Origin: Hyphomicrobiales bacterium
Lineage (GTDB): Bacteria > Pseudomonadota > Alphaproteobacteria > Rhizobiales > Rhizobiaceae
Length of the DNA stretch: 64,000 nucleotides
Reading direction: 5' to 3'
NCBI GenBank assembly: GCA_900473185.1
Contig: UCKU01000027.1
Span: forward strand, 1 to 64,000
Shown here: in pieces, positions 59,118 to 64,000 of the stretch
How positions within the stretch are numbered: the first letter of the stretch is position 1
How the letters are laid out: each line of letters opens with the position of its first letter
Translations under genes and position numbers: made by a program
Notes under the pieces: generated by a model
The model's input: only the letters and a program-made list of their open reading frames with translations
What the model was told of the DNA's origin: nothing
The model's database searches: none

Positions 59118-59534
59118 TCAGAGCCTCTTCTTGAGGAAGGTCCGCGTCCTGCCTTCGGGAAAATCCGGCAGTTCGCCAAAGACTTCGTAGCCCTGACGTT
59201 TGTATGCGCCGAGCGCATGCGGGTTGAACGTATCGATCCAGGCGCCACGGCAGCCCCGGTCGATGGCTTCCTCTTCCGCCTTCGCGAGGATCTTGCCGGC
59301 CATGCCACCGCCGCGCAGCATGTCGGGAATGTAGAGCATCTGCACGAAGAGCCAGCCCCAGGCAGTGTAGCCGGAAAGACCGCCGGAGACCTTGCCATCG
59401 GTATCACGGATCAGAACGGCAAGCGCCTGCCGTTCGGACGGGCCAACATCTGCCGTGTTGAAGGCTGTCAGGCCGTCGACGATGATGGCGAGCTCTTCCG
59501 GTGACGGGACGGCGGTGAGCTCGAATTCCGGCAT
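59118..59534 (-). CDS. GNAT-family N-acetyltransferase
   Basis: The 138-residue acetyltransferase has LYIPDMLRGGGMAGKILAKAEEEAIDRGC, with the R-x-x-G-x-A loop, and AWIDTFNPHALGAYKRQGYEVFGEL. The substrate is unknown. ATG at 59534 gives the family start (MPEFELTAVPSPEELA). It is convergent with the other GNAT gene across the repeat. Confidence 0.85.
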   Translation of the reverse strand: MPEFELTAVPSPEELAIIVDGLTAFNTADVGPSERQALAVLIRDTDGKVSGGLSGYTAWGWLFVQMLYIPDMLRGGGMAGKILAKAEEEAIDRGCRGAWIDTFNPHALGAYKRQGYEVFGELPDFPEGRTRTFLKKRL

Positions 59535-59577
59535 GTCGATGCCTTTCCTGGTCAGATTGAAGCATTCTGCCGGGCAT

Positions 59578-61650
59578 CTATCGTCCTTCACGCCACCACA
59601 TGGCGCCAAAGGCGAGGAGCAGGATTCCGACACCTGCGAAGCCAGCAAAGAGTGGCAAGGTATTGATGCCCTTCAGCACGGTCTCATTGGTCAGGCGGAT
59701 CTGCATGCGATCATTGTCTGCTACGCGCACCTGGCCGCGCACCGGCAGGATCGGCGGGACGGTGATGGTACCGGCATTGTTGACGACGCGTGTGACGAGA
59801 CCGCGACTCTTGTCGGTGATCGGCTTCAGCGCAGCGGTTGTCGAGATCATCGCCTTGAATTCCGGCGCATCGACGGCGCCGACATGGGCGAGCGTCGTCA
59901 GATCGCCGTTGCGGATTTCGAAAAGGCCGATTTCGTCCATGCGCTTTTCGGCCTTGTAGAGGCCGGGCTCAGTCTGTGTCAGCGGCAGGTTCTCGGTCCT
60001 GCCCGAGGGGTAGCGGACGACTGCGTCCCCGGGGGCATCGCCGATCGTCTGGCGAGTGATTTCCAGCGTGCGGCCGGAGGTGCGGGCCGTCAGCGCCTCT
60101 TCCTCCAGTGCCGGTTCCTTCATCAACCAGTGGGCGATGCGGCGATAGAGTGAGACGTGCGGGCCGCCGCCCTCGAAGCCGCGCGCCCAGAGCCAGCCCT
60201 GATCGGAGAGCAGCATGGCGACACGGCCCTGTCCGGCGCGGTTGAGCACCAGCAGCGGATGGTTGTCGGCGCCGACCATGACGGTTTGGCCCTGCGGCCG
60301 TTCGACATCGACGCTGCGGAACCAGCGGCCCCAATGTGGTGGCTCATCGCCGGAACCGTCAAGCCCACGCGTGACGGGATGCTTGCGGCCCTGTTCGGAA
60401 AGACGGGGATAGAAGGCTTGCTCGATCATCCGGCCGGTTGGCTCTGCCGGCAGTACGGAGGCAAGCGGGGTCATCGCGATCGACTCCGGGCTTGCATGTT
60501 CAGGACCAGCGGCGATCAGCAGCGCACCGCCATTTTCCACATATTGGGCGATGTTGTCGTAATAGAGCATCGGCAGCACATTGGCACGATCCTGATAGCG
60601 GTCGAAGATTATCAGGTCGAAATCCTTGATCTTGTCGACGAAGAGCTCTCGGGTCGGGAATGCGATCAGCGATAGCTCGTTGATCGGGGTGCCATCCTGC
60701 TTTTCCGGCGGACGCAGGATGGTGAAATGCACGAGATCGACTGATGCGTCGGACTTCAGGAGGTTGCGCCAGGCGCGCTCGCCGGCATGCGGTTCGCCCG
60801 AGACGAGGAGAACGCGCAGGTTCTGGCGGATGCCATCGATGATGTGCACGGCGCGATTGTTGGCATCCGTCACTTCGCCGGGAATACCGGCGACGGAGAA
60901 TTCCAGCACGTTCGGGCCGCCGCGGGTCACCTTGAAGGAGAAGGGCGTATCCTGGCCGGGTGTTGCCTGCAGGGTAGCGATCTCGTCGCCGTTGAGTCGC
61001 ACCGTCACATTCGCAGCGCCGCCGGGACTCGGGCCGTCGTCGAAGACGCGCAGAACGAGCTGCTGTTCCTCGTTGACGATGCCGAAGCGGGGCGCCTTGA
61101 TGACCTCGATGCGGCGATCGAACTCGTTCGGCTTGCCTGTGATGAGGCCATGGATCGGCGCGTCGAAGCCGAGTGCCTGATTGACGCCGGGCACATCATG
61201 CACCTCGCCATCCGTCAGCATGATCGCGCCGCCGACGCGCGAGGGCGGGACATCGGCGATCGAAGCCGACAGGGCCTCGAAGAGGCGTGTGGAGGGCACG
61301 TCGGAATTGCGGTCCTCGTTCACGTCCACGAAGCGGGGCTCGATCTGCGGAAAGCGGGCGAGCTGGGTTTTCAAGGACGCCAGCGCATCATCCGTCATCT
61401 TCATGCGGTCGGCCGTCTGCTGGCTCTGGCTGCGGTCGACGATAACGGGGACGATGGTCGAAAGCTGGTCGCGGTCTTCCTGCAGCAGGACCGGATTGGC
61501 AAGTGCTGCCAGTAGCGCCAGCGCTGCTAGCGTGCGGATCCACGCGCCGCGTATGCCGCGCCAGATCGCGAATACGGCGATCAGAAGGACGATGCCGGTC
61601 AGTACCGCCAAAAAGGGCCAGGGCAGGAAGGGCGAATAATCGAGTGTCAT
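59578..61650 (-). CDS. Large membrane-anchored protein of a MoxR/BatA-type cluster
   Basis: The 690-residue protein has two N-terminal helices (about 11-55), a large periplasmic body, and a C-terminal helix (about 665-683: LFAGFAGVGILLLAFGAMWW). The body has a vWA/GATase1-like region (STIVPVIVDRSQSQQTADRMKM, GGAIMLTDGEVHDVPG, then NGGALLIAAGPEHASP). It begins one base after the upstream gene, so the two are co-expressed. Related genes neighbour moxR and DUF58 genes and are thought to help protein folding or metal insertion at the envelope. The function is inferred from context. Confidence 0.75.
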   Translation of the reverse strand: MTLDYSPFLPWPFLAVLTGIVLLIAVFAIWRGIRGAWIRTLAALALLAALANPVLLQEDRDQLSTIVPVIVDRSQSQQTADRMKMTDDALASLKTQLARFPQIEPRFVDVNEDRNSDVPSTRLFEALSASIADVPPSRVGGAIMLTDGEVHDVPGVNQALGFDAPIHGLITGKPNEFDRRIEVIKAPRFGIVNEEQQLVLRVFDDGPSPGGAANVTVRLNGDEIATLQATPGQDTPFSFKVTRGGPNVLEFSVAGIPGEVTDANNRAVHIIDGIRQNLRVLLVSGEPHAGERAWRNLLKSDASVDLVHFTILRPPEKQDGTPINELSLIAFPTRELFVDKIKDFDLIIFDRYQDRANVLPMLYYDNIAQYVENGGALLIAAGPEHASPESIAMTPLASVLPAEPTGRMIEQAFYPRLSEQGRKHPVTRGLDGSGDEPPHWGRWFRSVDVERPQGQTVMVGADNHPLLVLNRAGQGRVAMLLSDQGWLWARGFEGGGPHVSLYRRIAHWLMKEPALEEEALTARTSGRTLEITRQTIGDAPGDAVVRYPSGRTENLPLTQTEPGLYKAEKRMDEIGLFEIRNGDLTTLAHVGAVDAPEFKAMISTTAALKPITDKSRGLVTRVVNNAGTITVPPILPVRGQVRVADNDRMQIRLTNETVLKGINTLPLFAGFAGVGILLLAFGAMWWREGR

Positions 61651-61651
61651 A

Positions 61652-64000
61652 TCACTGCCCCAGCCGTTCGAGCAGGTCGGGCACGTGGACCTGGTCTGTC
61701 TTGTAGTTGCCGGTCAGCATGTACATCATGATGTTGACGCCGGCGCGGAAGGCATATTCGCGCTGCGTCTCATCCGGCGGCACAGTGGGCAGCAGCGGTG
61801 TGTCGTTGTCGTCAACGGCCCACGCGCCGGCAAAATCGTTTGCAGTGATCAGGATCGGCGAGACGCCGTCTGCGGCAGCGGCCGGCCTGTTGGCGCTGTT
61901 CTGGTTCTGGCCGCCCTGCCGTGCCTCGATCCAGAGCGGGCTGCCGGCGTAGCGGCCGGGGAAGCTGGACAGAAGATAGAAGGACTTGGTCAGCACATGG
62001 TCGTGCGGAACGGGTTCCAGCGGCGGAATATCCAGATTGGCGAGAATCTGCTGCAGGCGCTGGCCGTTGGCGGTCGTGTCGCTGCCGCCTTCGAGAGAGT
62101 CGAACTGGTCGCGCGTGTCGAAAAGCACCGTTCCGCCATTGCGCATATAGGCGTCGATACGGCTGATGGCGGCGTTGGACGGCATCGGCGCGGTTGCCGA
62201 AATCGGCCAGTAGATGATCGGGTAGAAGGATAGCTCGTCTTTATTCAGGTCAATGCCGACGGGCGGGGACGGCTCCAGCGTCGTGCGGTAGGTCAGGAAT
62301 CTCGTAAGGCCATTGAGCCCCTCTTCAGAAATATTGTCCACATCCTGCTCGCCGGTCACGACATAGGCGAGATGGGTATTGTCGAGCCGCTGCATGATGA
62401 TGTCGTCGCCCGGCTGGGTGTCATTGGCATGCGAGATGTCCGGCTGCAACATCAGGCCGGCCGCAAGTGCAATGGCGATCGTCGCCGCAGCCCGAGCGCG
62501 CGGGCGCATGCGGGAGAAGGCGCCGTTCATGAAGAGAACGATCAGGCTGTCGGCCAGAAGCAGCAGAAAGGCGATGAAGAAGAGCAGGGGCTTGGCCGAC
62601 CAGCTTTCGCCGCCGACAAGGCCGGCGCGCACGACATTGACGCCGCTCAGGTCGAGCGGTTTCAGCTCGGCATTGTCGGGCAGAACGTTCAGCGCCGTGA
62701 AGCCATCTTCGGAGCCATAGAGGCCGGGTGGATTGTCGAAATTGGCAACGGGTGCTGCCTTGGCATTCGGGATCAAAGGACGGGCATTGCCGGTTTCGGT
62801 GACCAGGATGCCCTTGGCGGTCAGCATGCGGAAGGGCGGTAGGGTTTCGGCAACGCGCGCGCTGCCTGATGATTCCGAGGTCACCCCGCCGGAGCGCGAG
62901 ATCTGTATGAGGTGGCGCAGCATTTCGACGAAGGTGCCAGAAATCGGCAGGTTCGACCAGGTCGCTTCGGCACTCACATGGAAGAGCACGATCTGGCCGG
63001 CATTCATCCTGTTCATGGTTACGAGCGGCGTACCATCGGCAAGGCTTGCCCATGTGCGCTCGGCAAGATCGGGTGTCGGCTCTGCCAGCACCTGGCGGTT
63101 GACCGTCACGTCGGTCGGACGCGGTATGCCGGCAAACGGGCTGAATACAGGGAATTCGGCGAGCGCCTGCGGTTCGCTCCAAGACAGGCTGCCGCCAAGC
63201 GCACGTTCACCCTGGCGCAGGGTGACCGGGATCAGCGGATCTTCGGCAGGTGCCGCGGCAAGGCGCGGGCCGGCAAAGCGCAGCAGCATGCCGCCATTCG
63301 ATATCCAGCGCTGCAAGGGCGCGTAGGTATCCTCAGGAAGGCGGCCGATATCGGCCATGATGATGATCGAGGGATTATTGGCGAGCAGTTTTGGGATCGC
63401 GACCGAAAGATTGGCATCGGTCGGCCGCACGAGGTCCGCGTAGGGTTCGAGCGCCCGCTGGATGTAGTAGAGCGGGGAGAGCAACGGCTGGAATTCATCG
63501 CCGCTTTCGCCCGAGAGGAGCACGACCCTGCGGCGCTTGAAGGCATCGTCGAGCAGGTGCACCGCGCCTGCGGTGGCGCCGGTATTGATGCTGACGCGGG
63601 CAAAATCGTTGCGCATCTCGAAGGGGGCGGGAATGCCGGCATTGACGGCCGTCTGGCCGGGGGCGAAGTCGGCCCTGCCAGTGGCGATCACGCGGCCCTG
63701 CGCGTCCTGTGCGTTGAGCGGGACAGAGGCCGAGCCACCCGGGTTGAGGCGGGTCACCTTGACCGTCATCGCATGGGCCGTATTGGTGGCGCCCGAGATT
63801 GCTACTGTCTGGGCCGCATCGCCTTCGATCACGCGCAGTTCGGCAGGCTGAAGGTCTGAGAGTTGACGTACGGTAGCATCGTTGTCGCTGCTTGCCGCAC
63901 CATCAGTGAGGAAGGCAAGCGTGCCGGGATGCGTGCCGTTCAGGGCGGCGCGGAGCGCTTCGAAAGCCCGCTGGCGATCCGGCACGAGCGGCTTCGGCTC
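61652..64000 (-). CDS. DUF4159/BatA-domain membrane protein (partial, runs off the right edge)
   Basis: The visible 782 codons continue upstream of the edge in the same frame (EPKPL before VPDRQRAFEAL), so the true start is missing. The segment starts in a vWA-like domain (LAFLTDGAASSDNDATVRQL). It continues with a GATase-like region (PSIIIMADIGRLPEDTY, MLLRFAGPRL), a helix near the middle (PLLFFIAFLLLLADSLIVLFM), a second signal-like helix, and a C-terminal DUF4159 domain (about the last 230 residues: DELSFYPIIYWPISATAP, YMRNGGTVLFDTRDQFDS, FYLLSSFPGRYAG). It overlaps no other gene and is followed by its partner after one base. Confidence 0.82.
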   Translation of the reverse strand, partial: EPKPLVPDRQRAFEALRAALNGTHPGTLAFLTDGAASSDNDATVRQLSDLQPAELRVIEGDAAQTVAISGATNTAHAMTVKVTRLNPGGSASVPLNAQDAQGRVIATGRADFAPGQTAVNAGIPAPFEMRNDFARVSINTGATAGAVHLLDDAFKRRRVVLLSGESGDEFQPLLSPLYYIQRALEPYADLVRPTDANLSVAIPKLLANNPSIIIMADIGRLPEDTYAPLQRWISNGGMLLRFAGPRLAAAPAEDPLIPVTLRQGERALGGSLSWSEPQALAEFPVFSPFAGIPRPTDVTVNRQVLAEPTPDLAERTWASLADGTPLVTMNRMNAGQIVLFHVSAEATWSNLPISGTFVEMLRHLIQISRSGGVTSESSGSARVAETLPPFRMLTAKGILVTETGNARPLIPNAKAAPVANFDNPPGLYGSEDGFTALNVLPDNAELKPLDLSGVNVVRAGLVGGESWSAKPLLFFIAFLLLLADSLIVLFMNGAFSRMRPRARAAATIAIALAAGLMLQPDISHANDTQPGDDIIMQRLDNTHLAYVVTGEQDVDNISEEGLNGLTRFLTYRTTLEPSPPVGIDLNKDELSFYPIIYWPISATAPMPSNAAISRIDAYMRNGGTVLFDTRDQFDSLEGGSDTTANGQRLQQILANLDIPPLEPVPHDHVLTKSFYLLSSFPGRYAGSPLWIEARQGGQNQNSANRPAAAADGVSPILITANDFAGAWAVDDNDTPLLPTVPPDETQREYAFRAGVNIMMYMLTGNYKTDQVHVPDLLERLGQ

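Overview
The window is chromosomal DNA from a Rhizobiaceae bacterium, most likely the genus Rhizobium. The evidence is the divergent glnII/gstI pair, a trpL-trpE(G) fusion with its WWW leader peptide, the choXWV operon, putR/putA, a NolR-type regulator, a RirA-type iron box, and RIME-like mosaic repeats typical of rhizobial intergenic regions. All full-length genes look intact. I see no tRNA, rRNA, CRISPR array, insertion sequence or prophage. It reads as core chromosome with housekeeping and transport functions.

Layout. 1-660: first codons of glnII (leftward) and gstI (rightward), sharing a nitrogen-control region. 748-7239: a leftward oligopeptide ABC operon (oppABCDF) followed by a KDG-kinase-like gene. 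7615-12581: GH13 alpha-glucosidase, adenine deaminase, a small lipoprotein, an amino-acid binding protein. 13186-18973: HD-GYP protein, alpha/beta hydrolase, class III aminotransferase, Tat-exported PhoX-family protein. 19221-23465: NolR-like ArsR regulator, HugZ-type protein, choline uptake operon choXWV. 23702-28609: thymidine kinase, a coiled-coil/DUF2333 pair, a LuxR-type regulator with a PAS protein, putR. 28722-36269: putA, a secreted tandem ClpP-like protein, UPF0114 protein, fhs, a small membrane protein. 36362-42481: extensin-like protein, TonB-dependent heme receptor, trpL and trpE(G), DUF1328 protein. 42581-48565: membrane protein, GNAT, MarR regulator, CDF transporter-queF, DUF2076 protein, ClpP-type peptidase. 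48759-55621: benE-like transporter, leucine leader peptide and leuA, HxlR regulator divergent from a quinone oxidoreductase, ECF sigma/anti-sigma pair, TPR protein. 55781-64000: phosphoesterase, Nudix, glutathionyl-hydroquinone reductase, two GNATs, and two large membrane proteins of a MoxR/BatA/DUF4159-type cluster; the last runs off the window.

The most rewarding signals are regulatory. Both amino-acid leader peptides (trpL and a newly proposed Leu-rich leader before leuA) have sigma70-like promoters placed so that transcription should start at or next to the AUG, implying leaderless mRNAs. A NtrC-like box lies inside the gstI promoter facing a sigma54 promoter for glnII. Mosaic repeats abut or supply stop codons of three genes. 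A terminator-like hairpin lies in the leader of the CDF-queF operon, and a 36-bp dyad precedes the MarR gene. The most unusual protein is a secreted double ClpP-fold protein whose first copy keeps a plausible Ser-His-Asp triad and whose second has lost His and Asp.
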